The notes beneath the pieces are model-generated. The model did no database searches. It was not told the DNA's origin and saw only the letters and a list, made by a program, of their open reading frames with translations. A stretch of DNA of 64,000 bases from Bradyrhizobium sp. Tv2a-2 (lineage in GTDB: Bacteria > Pseudomonadota > Alphaproteobacteria > Rhizobiales > Xanthobacteraceae), in NCBI RefSeq assembly GCF_000472425.1, contig NZ_AXAI01000001.1, positions 124,001 through 188,000 of the forward strand. The letters are read 5' to 3'. The position numbers and the translations under genes are program-made. Below, in pieces: positions 1-9,391 of the stretch. The stretch's first letter is position 1. Each line of letters opens with the position of its first letter.

Positions 1-38
1 TACCCGCACGACATGATCCAAGTTTGAATAGGCCCGCC

Positions 39-545
39 ATGATCCACGTCTGCTCACTCGCTGCCCTGCCCGGAATCGTCAAGACGATCGGCGCAAGCCA
101 TGTGCTGACGGTGATGGGCAAGGTCGACCAGGTGCCGCGGCCCGCGTCGATCAGGCCGGAGAACCATCTGAAGGTGTCAGTCGACGATATCACCGAGCCG
201 ATGGACGGTTTTGTCATGCCGTCGGACGAACATGTGGCTCAGGTGCTCGATTTCGTGCGCGGCTGGGACCGCGGCGCGCCGCTGGTGATCCATTGCTGGG
301 CCGGCGTCAGCCGCTCGACTGCGAGCGCCTTTGCAGCCGCCTGCGCACTCAACCCGCATCGCGAGGAGATCGAGATCGCCCGCCAGATCCGCGCGGCTTC
401 GCCGATCGCCTCGCCCAACCGACTGATCGTGAGCCTCGCCGACAAGGCGCTTGGACGCGACGGGCGCATGCTGCGCGCGCTCGATGCGATTGGGCCGGCG
501 TCGATGATGGTGGAGGGCGTGCCGTTCCGGGTCGAGCTCGATTGA
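39..545 (+). CDS. Tyrosine/dual-specificity phosphatase-like protein
   Basis: A 168-residue cytosolic protein with the cysteine phosphatase loop HCWAGVSRS, which fits the C-x5-R signature; the catalytic residues would be Cys86 and Arg92. The family hydrolyses phosphotyrosine or related phosphoesters, but the substrate cannot be read from sequence. An upstream in-frame TTG at 24 would add five residues; I prefer the ATG at 39 because the fold begins directly with the beta-strand IHVCSL. It lies 55 bp before the NadQ-like gene on the same strand, so co-transcription is possible. There is no signal peptide or membrane segment. Confidence 0.8.
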   Translation: MIHVCSLAALPGIVKTIGASHVLTVMGKVDQVPRPASIRPENHLKVSVDDITEPMDGFVMPSDEHVAQVLDFVRGWDRGAPLVIHCWAGVSRSTASAFAAACALNPHREEIEIARQIRAASPIASPNRLIVSLADKALGRDGRMLRALDAIGPASMMVEGVPFRVELD

Positions 546-600
546 GGAAGCGTGCTAGCCTGCCTCTCGAAACCAGTGTTTCGGATTCGGGGCAGCGGGC

Positions 601-1578
601 ATGAGCGAGACGCCACTCAAGCCGATCGAGATCGGCCTGACGGCGGCCATCGTCGGAATCGACGACAATGAGCCGTCGATCCTGACCGCGTCCGCCGAGG
701 ACGACGGCAAGCTGGCAGGGCTTCCGTTCGGCCCGTTCGATGCGGTGGCACACCGCACCTTCGAGATGGGCTTGCGCGCCTGGGTCGCCGAGCAGACGGG
801 GTTGCAGCTCGGCTATGTCGAGCAGCTCTACACATTCGGCGACCGCGGCCGCCATGCGGAAGCCGGCGACACCGACGCCCATCTGGTCTCGATCGGCTAT
901 CTCGCGCTGACCCGCGCCTCGGCGGGCGTCGCGCCCGCGCCCGGCGCAGGCTTCGAGCCGTGGTACCGCTACTTCCCCTGGGAGGACTGGCGCGAGAGCC
1001 GCCCCGACATCATCGCCCGCGACATCCTGCCTGCACTCAACGAGTGGGCGGGGCAAAGCGAGGATGCGGCAACGCCGCGACCGCTGTCTCGCCAGGAGCG
1101 CGTGCGGCTCTATTTCGGCACCGAAGACGCGCAATGGGACGAGGAGCGCGTGCTCGATCGCTACGAGCTGCTCTACGAAGCGGGCCTCGTCGAGGAAGCG
1201 CGCCGTGACGGTCGGCCCGCGGCGCTGGGGCGCGGCCGGCTTCCCGCGCTCGGTGGCGCCATGCGCTTCGACCACCGGCGCATCCTCGCCACCGCAATCG
1301 CAAGGCTGCGCGCAAAACTGAAATATCGCCCCGTGGTGTTTGAACTGATGCCGGCCGAATTCACACTTACCGAATTGCAGCACACGGTCGAGGCGATCTC
1401 CGGGCGGCATCTGCACAAGCAGAATTTCCGCCGCCTCGTGGAAACCACCGCCCTGGTCGAACCAACCGGCGTGATGTCGACACAAACCGGCGGCCGGCCC
1501 GCCGCGCTGTTTCGGTTTCGCCGCGAAGTGCTGCAGGAGCGCCCCGCTCCCGGCCTGCGGGTCCGCGGCCGGCGTTGA
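601..1578 (+). CDS. nadQ: NadQ-like NAD biosynthesis regulator (Nudix-like domain plus winged helix)
   Basis: A 325-residue protein. Residues about 8-110 resemble a Nudix-type ligand domain without an obvious intact Nudix box. Residues about 240-310 look like the winged helix of the NrtR/COG4111 group (FTLTELQ, then HLHKQNFRR, then GRPAALFRF). COG4111 proteins are known as NadQ, predicted repressors of nadABC in alphaproteobacteria. The nadABC operon begins about 6.6 kb downstream and carries a strong palindrome, which supports the assignment. The identification rests on motif recognition and context; a generic Nudix-related regulator such as NrtR is the alternative. Its stop lies 20 bp before the ATG of the next gene. 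Confidence 0.68.
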   Translation: MSETPLKPIEIGLTAAIVGIDDNEPSILTASAEDDGKLAGLPFGPFDAVAHRTFEMGLRAWVAEQTGLQLGYVEQLYTFGDRGRHAEAGDTDAHLVSIGYLALTRASAGVAPAPGAGFEPWYRYFPWEDWRESRPDIIARDILPALNEWAGQSEDAATPRPLSRQERVRLYFGTEDAQWDEERVLDRYELLYEAGLVEEARRDGRPAALGRGRLPALGGAMRFDHRRILATAIARLRAKLKYRPVVFELMPAEFTLTELQHTVEAISGRHLHKQNFRRLVETTALVEPTGVMSTQTGGRPAALFRFRREVLQERPAPGLRVRGRR

Positions 1579-1598
1579 GATGGATAAGCGGACACGCG

Positions 1599-4283
1599 AT
1601 GGATTCCCTGTTTGATGCGCCGTTCGATTTTTTTGCGCTGCTGATCGCGGCCGTCGCCTTCATCGTCGCCTTGCGCTCGCGCAATCAGATCGATTCGTTG
1701 CGAGCGAGGCTCGATGCGCTCGAGGCCGCGGGCGAGACGGCGATGCGGCATGCGCCGCCACCGCTGCCCCATGAGGCGGTGGTCGAACCCGCACAGCCCG
1801 CGGCGACCGTGCAACCCGTTTCGGCGCCGCCGCCGCTCGCGCCGGACGCTGCGGCTCCCAAAGCCGCCGCGCAGCCGGCAGCACCGCCTCCGCTTCCGAT
1901 CGCCGAGCCGGGATTCGAGGAGCGCATCGGCACGCGCTGGGTCGTCTGGATCGGCGGGCTCACGCTCGCCCTCGGCGGCTTCTTCCTGGTCCGCTACTCC
2001 ATCGAGGCCGGCCTGCTCGGTCCGCGCGTGCGCACCTTCCTGGGCGGCCTGTTCGCGCTCGCGCTACTCGCCGCCGGCGAATGGACCCGGCGCAGGGAAA
2101 GCATTGCCGAGATCGAGGCGCTGCCGATCGCCAATATCCCCGCGATCCTCACGGCGGCCGGCACCGCGGTCGCCTTTGCCACCGTCTATGCGGCCTACGC
2201 GCTCTACGACTTCATCGCGCCCGCCACGGCCTTCGTCCTGCTCGGCGTGGTCGCGCTCGGCACACTCGCAGCCGCACTGCTGCACGGACCCGCGCTGGCC
2301 GGTCTCGGGGTCGTCGGCGCCTTTGCCACACCCATCCTGGTCTCCTCGGACAAGCCCGACTTCTGGGCGCTCTACATCTACCTCGCCATCGTCACCGCGG
2401 CAGCGTTAGGCCTGGCGCGCGCGCGGCTGTGGCGTTGGCTAGCGATTACCACCATCGCCCTGGCGCTGTTCTGGATCCTGCCCGTACTGAATTTCAATCC
2501 ACCAGATGTCGCGCCCTACGCCTTCCACGTCATGGCCGGCCTTGTCATCGCAAGTCTGCTCGTCGTGTGCGGCTTCCTGTTCGGACCGCCTGCTACGGAC
2601 GACCGGATCGAGCCCGTCTCATCGATCTCGCTCGCGGCTTACCTCTTCGGCGCGATGCTGATCGTACTTGCGAGCCATCACGCCGATGCCGCACTCATCG
2701 TCTTCACTCTCCTGACCGCAGTCACGCTCGGCGTGGCCTGGCGCGCGCCGGCAGCGTCAGGTGCGGTCGCGGCTTCGGCCCTGTTCGTGTTCATCGTGTT
2801 CGCGGAATGGGCGGTGCGCGGCAATCCTGACCTGCTGGTGATGCCGGGCGGACCGCTGCCGGGCATTGGCGGGCCCGCCATCACTGATCAATCGGTGACG
2901 CTGCACCTCGTTACGGCCGCGATCTTTGCCCTCGGATTTGGCGCGGCCGGCTTCCTTGCCCAGGGCCGCGCAGCGAACGCCATCGTTCCGGTGGTGCGGT
3001 CGTCAACCGCTGTCTTCGTGCCGCTGGCGCTCCTGGTCGCGCTCTATGCCCGCATCGCCCATCTCGATCGCTCGATCCCGTTTGCGATCCTTGCCGTGCT
3101 GCCTGCAGCTGCATTCGGCGCCGCGACCGAAATTCTCAGCCGCCGCGCGTCCCGCCCGGGCCTTTCCATTTCGACCGCATTGTTTGCCACCGGCACGCTT
3201 GGCGCGCTGGCGCTGGCCTTTACATTCGCGCTGGAAAAGGGATGGCTGACCATTGCGCTCGCGCTGATGTCGCTCGGGACCGCCTGGATTGCGATGCAGC
3301 GGCCGATCCCGTTCCTGCGCTCGCTGGCAGCGATCCTCGCCGCCATCGTGGTGACGCGGATCGGCTATGAGCCGCGGATCGCGGGCGATGCCGTCGGCAC
3401 CACGCCGATCTTCAACTGGCTGTTGTGGGGATATGGCGTGCCGGCCGCGGCATTCTGGCTCGGCACTCATTTCCTGCGCCGGCGCGGCGACGACGCCCCG
3501 CTGCGTGCCGTGGAAGCGGCGGCGATCCTGTTCACGGTGCTGCTTGCCTTCATGGAAATCCGCCATGCCGTCTATGGCGGCGATATCTACCGCGTCATTC
3601 CCTCGCTGGCTGAGCTTGCGCTTCAAGTCTCGGTTGCGCTGGCGATGGCCATCGGTCTGGAAAGGCTGCGTATCCGCACCGGCAGCGTGGTGCACAATGT
3701 CGGCGCCGTGCTGCTCACGGTCTTCGCCGGCGTGGTCGGCGTGTTCGGGCTGTTGCTCGCGGAAAATCCGATGCTGACATCGGTTTCGCTCGAGGGCACC
3801 GTAATCAATCTGCTGCTGCTCGCCTATGCGCTGCCGGCCGTGCTCATGCTGTTGTTGTCGTACGCGGTCGCGGGGCTGCGCCCGGTCGCCTATGCCAACA
3901 CCATCGCCGGCGGTGCGCTCGTCTTCGCGCTTGCCTATGTGAGCCTCGAGGTTCGGCGGCTCTATCACGGTCCGTCAGTCGAGATCGGGCTGACCACAGG
4001 CGCCGAACAATACACCTATTCCATCACTTGGCTCGCTTTCGGCGTGGTGCTGCTCGGCGTCGGCCTTCTGGTCAATTCGCAGCGCGCACGGCTTGCATCG
4101 GCCGCGGTGATCGCGCTGACGATCGTCAAGGCTTTCCTGATCGACATGTCGACGCTGTCGGGCGTCTACCGCGCGCTCTCTTTCATCTGCCTCGGCCTGG
4201 TACTGGTTGCGATCGGCTGGCTGTACCAGAAGATCCTGTTCCGGCGACACGCCCCGCCGCAGCCTGCGGCGCCGCCGGCCTGA
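1599..4283 (+). CDS. DUF2339 family large polytopic membrane protein
   Basis: An 894-residue inner-membrane protein. Residues about 5-22 form a first membrane segment, followed by a short charged helix (LRARLDALEAA), a proline/alanine-rich linker to about residue 100, the conserved entry motif ERIGTRWVVWIGG, and then more than twenty hydrophobic helices to the C terminus. This architecture is typical of DUF2339, whose function is unknown. The ATG at 1599 is chosen over the TTG at 1575, which overlaps the previous stop. The C-terminal tail is proline-rich. It is probably co-transcribed with the NadQ-like gene, but no functional link is evident. Confidence 0.88.
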   Translation: MDSLFDAPFDFFALLIAAVAFIVALRSRNQIDSLRARLDALEAAGETAMRHAPPPLPHEAVVEPAQPAATVQPVSAPPPLAPDAAAPKAAAQPAAPPPLPIAEPGFEERIGTRWVVWIGGLTLALGGFFLVRYSIEAGLLGPRVRTFLGGLFALALLAAGEWTRRRESIAEIEALPIANIPAILTAAGTAVAFATVYAAYALYDFIAPATAFVLLGVVALGTLAAALLHGPALAGLGVVGAFATPILVSSDKPDFWALYIYLAIVTAAALGLARARLWRWLAITTIALALFWILPVLNFNPPDVAPYAFHVMAGLVIASLLVVCGFLFGPPATDDRIEPVSSISLAAYLFGAMLIVLASHHADAALIVFTLLTAVTLGVAWRAPAASGAVAASALFVFIVFAEWAVRGNPDLLVMPGGPLPGIGGPAITDQSVTLHLVTAAIFALGFGAAGFLAQGRAANAIVPVVRSSTAVFVPLALLVALYARIAHLDRSIPFAILAVLPAAAFGAATEILSRRASRPGLSISTALFATGTLGALALAFTFALEKGWLTIALALMSLGTAWIAMQRPIPFLRSLAAILAAIVVTRIGYEPRIAGDAVGTTPIFNWLLWGYGVPAAAFWLGTHFLRRRGDDAPLRAVEAAAILFTVLLAFMEIRHAVYGGDIYRVIPSLAELALQVSVALAMAIGLERLRIRTGSVVHNVGAVLLTVFAGVVGVFGLLLAENPMLTSVSLEGTVINLLLLAYALPAVLMLLLSYAVAGLRPVAYANTIAGGALVFALAYVSLEVRRLYHGPSVEIGLTTGAEQYTYSITWLAFGVVLLGVGLLVNSQRARLASAAVIALTIVKAFLIDMSTLSGVYRALSFICLGLVLVAIGWLYQKILFRRHAPPQPAAPPA

Positions 4284-4291
4284 TGAAGACG

Positions 4292-4480
4292 TTACGCGAC
4301 GCGCACCGACTGCAGAAATTTGCTGACTTGGCGCCGCGCTGCACGTCGGTGATGTTGGGCGAGACCTCCTGGGTGCCTTGTGCGGCCTGCTGCACGTTGC
4401 GCGCAATCTCCTGGGTCGCCGCGCCCTGCTCTTCCACCGCGGCCGCAATGCTCGAGGAGATCTCGGAGAGCCGTGCCGCG
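4292..4480 (-). pseudogene. Decayed 3' end of a methyl-accepting chemotaxis protein
   Basis: On the minus strand one frame reads EISSSIAAAVEEQGAATQEI and continues ARNVQQAAQGTQEVSPNITD, the unmistakable signalling-domain tail of alphaproteobacterial chemoreceptors. After VQRGA the homology jumps to another frame reading VSKFLQSVRVA and a stop at 4292-4294, which matches the usual receptor C terminus. The intervening 40 or so residues are missing and the frame is broken. No upstream receptor domain remains: the DUF6894 gene begins about 50 bp further up. This is a relic of a deleted receptor gene. Confidence 0.8.
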
Positions 4481-4527
4481 TGCCTGTTCCACGGCCTCGC
4501 TTGCGGATCAAGGTCTCAAAGCGACCG

Positions 4528-4761
4528 TCAATCGAGTGCTTCGCCAAACATACGAATCCGAAACACTGGCTCCTTGGCTTCGTCCAAAAGCTCCATCTGC
4601 CATTCGGCGTTGGGCTTGAGGCTGCGCGCGATGCCGCCCACAAGTTTCGAACAGACTGCTCGCATCTCGGTCCACGCAGCTTCGCGCGTCTCGAATTCGT
4701 ACGGCAGATCAGAGGCGCCGGAGTAATGGCCGTGGCTGATCCGGAAGAAGTAAATCGCCAT
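4528..4761 (-). CDS. Small DUF6894-type hypothetical protein
   Basis: A 77-residue protein starting MAIYFFRISHGHYSGASDLP. The opening YFF..., the acidic/aromatic middle and the helical EAAWTEMRAVCSKLVGGIA are typical of the DUF6894 group of short rhizobial proteins. These have no known activity and occur in many copies per genome. No signal peptide or membrane segment. It stands alone between the chemoreceptor relic and a divergent stretch. The family assignment is from recalled pattern only. Confidence 0.7.
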   Translation of the reverse strand: MAIYFFRISHGHYSGASDLPYEFETREAAWTEMRAVCSKLVGGIARSLKPNAEWQMELLDEAKEPVFRIRMFGEALD

Positions 4762-4868
4762 TAATTGAACCCATGCGTTGGGCCCGTCCCCGCGCGAAAC
4801 TGGACCGGCAATACTACCAAGGCATGAAATATGCGAGCCGTATGACTACGGCCGCCTGCTCCGTCCGA

Positions 4869-5453
4869 TTATTCGGTGGAACGGCGCAGCTCAGGCGCGG
4901 CCTCGACCTTCGCGGGCTCGGACTTGACCGGCTCAATCTTGGCACTCTCGACCCGTGGCGTTTCCACGCGAACGGGGGCTTCCGCGCGCGACTCCGCAGC
5001 CGAGCCAGTCCCCTCCGCGCGACGCGAACGAGGCCGCGCCACGGCGCGTGCCATCAACATCTGGGTGCCGCCCTGGTGATGGAAGTCGCAATAGGCGAAG
5101 CTCATGCCGGAGACCGAGCCGCGGAAGCTGGCTTCGTCGGTCTTGTCCAGATTGAAGCAGGGCTCGAACGGCAGGCCGCGCAGCGAGGCGCAAACGGCCT
5201 GTCCGCGAATCTGCAGCGTGTTGCCGGGAAGACGGACATGCCTGATGGGGCCGGAGCCCGAGAACTGCACGGCGCCTGCGGCACCCATGTCATCGAGGAT
5301 ACGTCCGGCACCGCGGGTGCCATCGACGCAGGTGAACGCGAAGATCTTGCCGGCAACGAATTTGCGCGCCTCGTCGGCGGACATCATCCCAGCAAGCGCG
5401 GGTGCAATCATGGCGCCGGCGGTGACGGTGCCCAACAGAAAACGCGCAAGCAT
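4869..5453 (-). CDS. Exported hypothetical protein with basic/proline-rich tail
   Basis: A 194-residue protein when started at the ATG at 5453; an upstream start at 5486 would add eleven residues before the signal. MLARFLLGTVTAGAMIAPALA is a clear Sec signal ending near residue 20. The mature part (about 110 residues) contains cysteines in FTCVDG, AVCASL, EPCFNL and AYCDFH, consistent with periplasmic disulfides. From about residue 130 the tail is low-complexity, rich in Arg, Ala, Glu, Pro and Lys, with repeated K(I/S)EPVK-like units. I do not recognise a characterised family. Confidence 0.7.
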   Translation of the reverse strand: MLARFLLGTVTAGAMIAPALAGMMSADEARKFVAGKIFAFTCVDGTRGAGRILDDMGAAGAVQFSGSGPIRHVRLPGNTLQIRGQAVCASLRGLPFEPCFNLDKTDEASFRGSVSGMSFAYCDFHHQGGTQMLMARAVARPRSRRAEGTGSAAESRAEAPVRVETPRVESAKIEPVKSEPAKVEAAPELRRSTE

Positions 5454-5566
5454 GCTGCAACTCCAACTAGACCCAAGCGCGAGCAAAGTCTGCCTTCTTT
5501 ACCCGCTGCTTACCATACCAACCGTGGCAAGATTGGAGCAGGTTGGTTGGTAAAGTCTGAACGTCC

Positions 5567-6553
5567 TCAGACAATTTTTACCACGATGCGGCCGCGGACC
5601 TGGCCGGCAAGGATTTGCGGACCCATGCCGACGACCTGGTCGAGGCTAATTTCATGTGTGATTTCAGACAGTTTTGTCCGATCCAGATCACGCGCCAGGC
5701 GTTCCCAGGCGATTTTTCGCAACGGCAGCGGGCACATCACGGAATCGATGCCGAGAAGGCACACCGCGCGCAAAATAAACGGCGCAACCGACGACGGCAG
5801 GTCCATGCCCGCGGCGAGCCCACAGGCCGCGATCGCCCCGCCATACCTGGTCATGGACAGGAGATTGGCGAGGGTGGTCGAGCCAACGCTGTCCACCCCG
5901 CCCGCCCAGCGCTCCTTGGCCAGCGGCTTGGCCGGACCGCTCAACTCGTTGCGGTCGATCACCTCGGTGGCACCGAGGTCTTTCAAATAGGACGCTTCGG
6001 ACAGCCGCCCGGTCGAGGCAATCACGTGATAGCCAAGCTTCGCGAGCACGGCGGTCGCGACCGAGCCGACACCGCCGGCAGCGCCAGTGACGACCACGGG
6101 ACCTGCCTGCGGCGTCAGCCCCTGCTTCTCCAGCGCCAGCACGGCGAGCATGGCGGTGAAGCCGGCCGTGCCGATCGCCATCGCCTCGCGGGCGGAGAGA
6201 CCGTCCGGCAGGCGCACCAGCCAATCGCCCTTGACCCGCGCCTTCTCTGCATAAGCGCCGAGATGGGTTTCACCGAGGCCCCAGCCGGTGCAGGCCACCT
6301 TGTCGCCCGCCTTCCACGAGGGATGAGAGGAATGCGTCACCTTGCCCGCGAAATCGATGCCGGCGATCATCGGGAAACGCCGCACCACCGGCGCCTTGCC
6401 GGTGACGGCAAGGCCGTCCTTGTAATTCAACGTCGACCATTCGACGGCGACGGTCACGTCGCCATCCATCAACTCGGCTTCGTCGAATTGCGTGAGCGCG
6501 GCGGCGGTGCCCTTGTCCGCCTTGTCGATCCGGATTGCCTTGAAGGTGGCCAC
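5567..6553 (-). CDS. acuI: Acrylyl-CoA reductase (NADPH)-type MDR oxidoreductase
   Basis: A 328-residue medium-chain dehydrogenase/reductase without structural zinc cysteines. N-terminal GroES-like domain with [20 protein letters not shown] and GIDFAGKV; a Rossmann domain from about residue 150 with [12 protein letters not shown], the NADPH-binding glycine motif. The length and NYKDG signature match the YhdH/AcuI group, which reduces acrylyl-CoA to propionyl-CoA and limits acrylate toxicity. It stands 42 bp downstream of the MFS transporter gene on the same strand, so the two may form an operon. Substrate is inferred from the family. Confidence 0.85.
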   Translation of the reverse strand: MATFKAIRIDKADKGTAAALTQFDEAELMDGDVTVAVEWSTLNYKDGLAVTGKAPVVRRFPMIAGIDFAGKVTHSSHPSWKAGDKVACTGWGLGETHLGAYAEKARVKGDWLVRLPDGLSAREAMAIGTAGFTAMLAVLALEKQGLTPQAGPVVVTGAAGGVGSVATAVLAKLGYHVIASTGRLSEASYLKDLGATEVIDRNELSGPAKPLAKERWAGGVDSVGSTTLANLLSMTRYGGAIAACGLAAGMDLPSSVAPFILRAVCLLGIDSVMCPLPLRKIAWERLARDLDRTKLSEITHEISLDQVVGMGPQILAGQVRGRIVVKIV

Positions 6554-6595
6554 GGCGAAACTCCCTGAACTCTGGCTTTCAGGGGTTTTATCGCA

Positions 6596-7846
6596 TCAGG
6601 CGGGCTGCGCAACGGCCCGCACGACGGGCTTCTCGACAATCGGCAGATTGATCAGGGCGGACAGCACGCCGAACAGAATCGAAAGCCACCAGACGGGCGT
6701 GTAGGAACCAAAACTCTCGAACACCGTGCCGCCGAGCCAGACGCCCAGAAAGCCGCCGACCTGGTGGCTGACGAAGGCAAAGCCATAGAGAGTCGCGAAC
6801 CAGCGCGTGCCGAACATCAGCGCCACCAGCGCCGAGGTCGGCGGGACCGAAGAAAGCCAGGTCAGGCCGGAGATCGCGCCAAACAGGATCGCTGTCGTTG
6901 GCGTGACTGGAAGGGAGATGAAGGCAACCGTCGCCAACGCGCGCACGGAATAGATGGTCGAAAGGATAAAGCGCTTGGGCACGAAGTTCTGCAGCCAGCC
7001 GACGCCGAGCGAGCCGACCATGTTGAAGAGGCCAATCGCCGCGATTACCCAGCCGCCGGTCTGCGCACTGATGCCGTGATCGGCGAGAAAGGGCGGCAGA
7101 TGCACGGTGATGAAGGCGAGTTGGAAGCCGCAGGTGAAGAAGCCAAGCACCAACAGCACATAGGAGCGATGGCCAAAGGCCTCGGCGAGCGCGGTCTTGA
7201 ACGACTGCTGATCCGTCGCCCCCTCCTTCGAGGGCTCGGCCGCGGGTGTCGCGATGGCAAATGAGAGGGGAATGATCAGCAGCATCATGCTGGCAAACAC
7301 CATCAGTGCGGTCTGCCAGCCGAAATTGTCGATCAGCGCGACGCCAAAGGGCGCGAAGACGAACTGGCCGAACGAGCCCGCCGCGGTGCCCGCACCGAGC
7401 GCGAGGCCGCGCCGTTCCGGCGGCAGCAGTTTGCTGAAGGCGGACAGCACAAGATTGAACGAACAGCCGGACAGACCGAGGCCGATCAGCACGCCGGCAC
7501 CCAGATCGAGTGAGAGCGGCGTTGCCGAATAGCGCATCAGCACCAGGCCGCCGGCATAAAGCAGCGCGCCGACGATCATCACGCGCAGCAGGCCGAAACG
7601 ATCGGCGATCGCGCCGGCCAAAGGCTGGCCGAGACCCCACAACAGGTTCTGCACCGCGATTGCGAGGCTGAATACGTCGCGTCCCCAGGCAAATTCCTGG
7701 CCGATCGGCTTGATGAAGAAGCCCACGCTTGACCGCGGGCCAAAGGAGAGCAGTGCAATCGCACAGCCGCAGGCGATGATGACGAGAGGAGTGCGCCAGC
7801 CGCCAGCAGAAGGTGCCGGCCGAACGTCGCCCGCGGTTGTCGTCAT
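6596..7846 (-). CDS. MFS transporter
   Basis: A 416-residue protein with about 12 predicted hydrophobic helices arranged as 6+6 around a charged loop near residues 205-225. The inter-helix motif GAIADRFGLLRVM after helix 2 is the classical MFS A-motif. General appearance is that of the monocarboxylate or oxalate/formate-like branch of the superfamily, but the substrate is not determinable. It is divergent from nadA across a 375-bp spacer and is followed by acuI on the same strand. Confidence 0.85.
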   Translation of the reverse strand: MTTTAGDVRPAPSAGGWRTPLVIIACGCAIALLSFGPRSSVGFFIKPIGQEFAWGRDVFSLAIAVQNLLWGLGQPLAGAIADRFGLLRVMIVGALLYAGGLVLMRYSATPLSLDLGAGVLIGLGLSGCSFNLVLSAFSKLLPPERRGLALGAGTAAGSFGQFVFAPFGVALIDNFGWQTALMVFASMMLLIIPLSFAIATPAAEPSKEGATDQQSFKTALAEAFGHRSYVLLVLGFFTCGFQLAFITVHLPPFLADHGISAQTGGWVIAAIGLFNMVGSLGVGWLQNFVPKRFILSTIYSVRALATVAFISLPVTPTTAILFGAISGLTWLSSVPPTSALVALMFGTRWFATLYGFAFVSHQVGGFLGVWLGGTVFESFGSYTPVWWLSILFGVLSALINLPIVEKPVVRAVAQPA

Positions 7847-8048
7847 CTGTCACTCCCCCGTGTGTCTTTGGCGGCCGGTATAGCGACCGCGGGTGCGAAG
7901 GAGTTAATGCATCTGCATGGAAAGCCAAGCGTCATACGAAGGAAATTTCGTTGCGCAGGGCAGCTCTGCAAAACGCCGTGGTCGGCCACGGCGATTTGAT
8001 CAACGGAACAGCTAGCGTCGTCTCAGGAGGCATGCTAAATATGTTTTG

Positions 8049-8072
8049 CTCAATCGGAGTATAATGATTGAG
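8049..8072. repeat. Imperfect operator-like inverted repeat upstream of nadA
   Basis: CTCAATC and GATTGAG flank a 10-base spacer that itself holds GAGTATA. The half-site words CTCAAT and GAGTATA resemble those of the nadA palindrome about 100 bp downstream, so this may be an auxiliary site for the same regulator. The rest of the 7847-8221 spacer between the MFS gene and nadA shows no gene that I can support. Confidence 0.35.
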
Positions 8073-8169
8073 TGCGAGCGGGCTGCAATGAAGCGCGGCC
8101 GGCTCGATGAGATCCAAGTCAGCGAAGCAAAAGCACCGGCCCTCGAGGCCGGATTTCTCAGACGTCCTA

Positions 8170-8188
8170 TATACTCATATTGAGTATA
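8170..8188. promoter_or_regulatory. Candidate NadQ operator upstream of nadA
   Basis: A 19-bp near-perfect palindrome with arms TATACTCA and TGAGTATA around a 3-base centre, 33 bp before the nadA ATG, a position suited to blocking transcription. A dyad of this quality and A+T content stands out in a G+C-rich setting. Given the nearby NadQ-like gene I infer that it is the binding site of that NAD-responsive regulator. Confidence 0.65.
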
Positions 8189-8221
8189 ATTGGTCTGAAG
8201 CCAAAGAGAAGGGAGGCAATC

Positions 8222-9331
8222 ATGCCGATTGCTGGAATCTACGGGCCGAACGATTTCCCCGCTGCCGAGCGCGGCGCCGCCACTCCCATCAGGGACAACG
8301 CAAAGGCCGCCGCGCGCCACCGCGTACTGCCGATGCCGCCTCTGGAATGGACGAGCGAGGTCGAGCGCGCCACCGCTCATCTCTATGAGCGGGTCAAAGG
8401 CGTGATCCCGCCGGTCGAGTGGCCGTTGATGGCGCCCTATGTGAAGGCGATCAATGATCTGAAGGCGGAGCGCGATGCAGTCATCCTCGCGCATAATTAT
8501 CAGACGCCGGAGATCTTCCATTGCGTCGCCGACATCACCGGCGACTCGCTGCAGCTCGCGATCGAAGCCACCAAGGTGAAGGCCTCCACCATCATCCAGT
8601 GCGGCGTGCATTTCATGGCGGAGACGTCGAAGATCCTCAATCCCGACAAGACGGTTCTGATCCCGGATTCGCGCGCCGGCTGCTCGCTGGCGGCAAGCAT
8701 CACGGCCGCAGATGTGCGCCTGTTGCGCGAGCGTTTCCCCGGCGTACCCGTGGTCGCCTATGTCAACACCTCGGCCGACGTTAAGGCAGAAGTCGATATG
8801 TGCTGCACGTCGTCAAATGCACGCGAAGTGGTCGAGAGCCTGAACGCGCCGACGGTGATCTTCCTGCCCGACCAATACCTGGCGCGATATGTCGCTTCGA
8901 AGACAAGCGTGAAGATCATCGCATGGAAAGGCGCCTGCGAGGTGCATGAGCGCTTCACCGGCGACGAGCTGCGTGCCTATCGGGAGGCCGATCCGAGCGT
9001 GCAGATCATCGCGCATCCGGAGTGCCCGCCCGACGTGCTGGCGGAGGCCGATTTCACCGGCTCCACCGCACACATGATCAAATGGGTCCGCGACAAGCAT
9101 CCCCGGCGGCTTGTCATGATCACCGAATGCTCGATGGCCGACAATGTCCGCGCGGAGCTGCCGGATGTCGAGATGGTGCAGCCATGCAACCTGTGCCCGC
9201 ACATGAAACGCATCACGTTGGCGAATATCCTGGAGAGCCTGCTGTACTTGCGCGAGGAGGTGCAGGTTGATCCGGTAATCGCCGCGAAAGCGCGGCGCTC
9301 TGTCGAGCGGATGATCAACCTAAAGAATTAG
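8222..9331 (+). CDS. nadA: Quinolinate synthase A
   Basis: A 369-residue cytosolic enzyme that condenses iminoaspartate with dihydroxyacetone phosphate to give quinolinate. It carries the three cysteine regions that hold the 4Fe-4S cluster: Cys127 in CGVHFMAE, Cys239 in GACEVHE, and Cys322/Cys325 in [19 protein letters not shown] and [12 protein letters not shown] are further family signatures. The ATG at 8222 is preceded by GGGAGG at good spacing; an upstream in-frame start at 8180 would begin inside the operator region and is rejected. First gene of nadABC, likely repressed through the palindrome 33 bp upstream. Confidence 0.96.
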   Translation: MPIAGIYGPNDFPAAERGAATPIRDNAKAAARHRVLPMPPLEWTSEVERATAHLYERVKGVIPPVEWPLMAPYVKAINDLKAERDAVILAHNYQTPEIFHCVADITGDSLQLAIEATKVKASTIIQCGVHFMAETSKILNPDKTVLIPDSRAGCSLAASITAADVRLLRERFPGVPVVAYVNTSADVKAEVDMCCTSSNAREVVESLNAPTVIFLPDQYLARYVASKTSVKIIAWKGACEVHERFTGDELRAYREADPSVQIIAHPECPPDVLAEADFTGSTAHMIKWVRDKHPRRLVMITECSMADNVRAELPDVEMVQPCNLCPHMKRITLANILESLLYLREEVQVDPVIAAKARRSVERMINLKN

Positions 9332-9338
9332 TTCTGTC

Positions 9339-9376
9339 GTCCCGGCCAAGCGAACGAAGTGAGCGCGAGCCGGGAC
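9339..9376. repeat. Small palindromic element between nadA and nadB
   Basis: GTCCCGGC and GCCGGGAC form an 8-bp perfect stem around a 22-base loop in the 60-bp nadA-nadB gap. It has the look of a short genus-specific intergenic repeat. It may modulate operon mRNA processing, though the next start codon lies only 15 bp downstream. Confidence 0.55.
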
Positions 9377-9391
9377 CATGAAAGGTAGAGC

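Noticed and set aside
1..27. Eight open codons ending in TGA at 25-27, possible end of an upstream gene
   Set aside because: Too short to identify or to support as coding.
349..1485. 378-residue antisense open frame over the NadQ-like gene
   Set aside because: Arg/Ala-rich shadow frame of a high G+C gene; no family features, and the sense gene is well supported.
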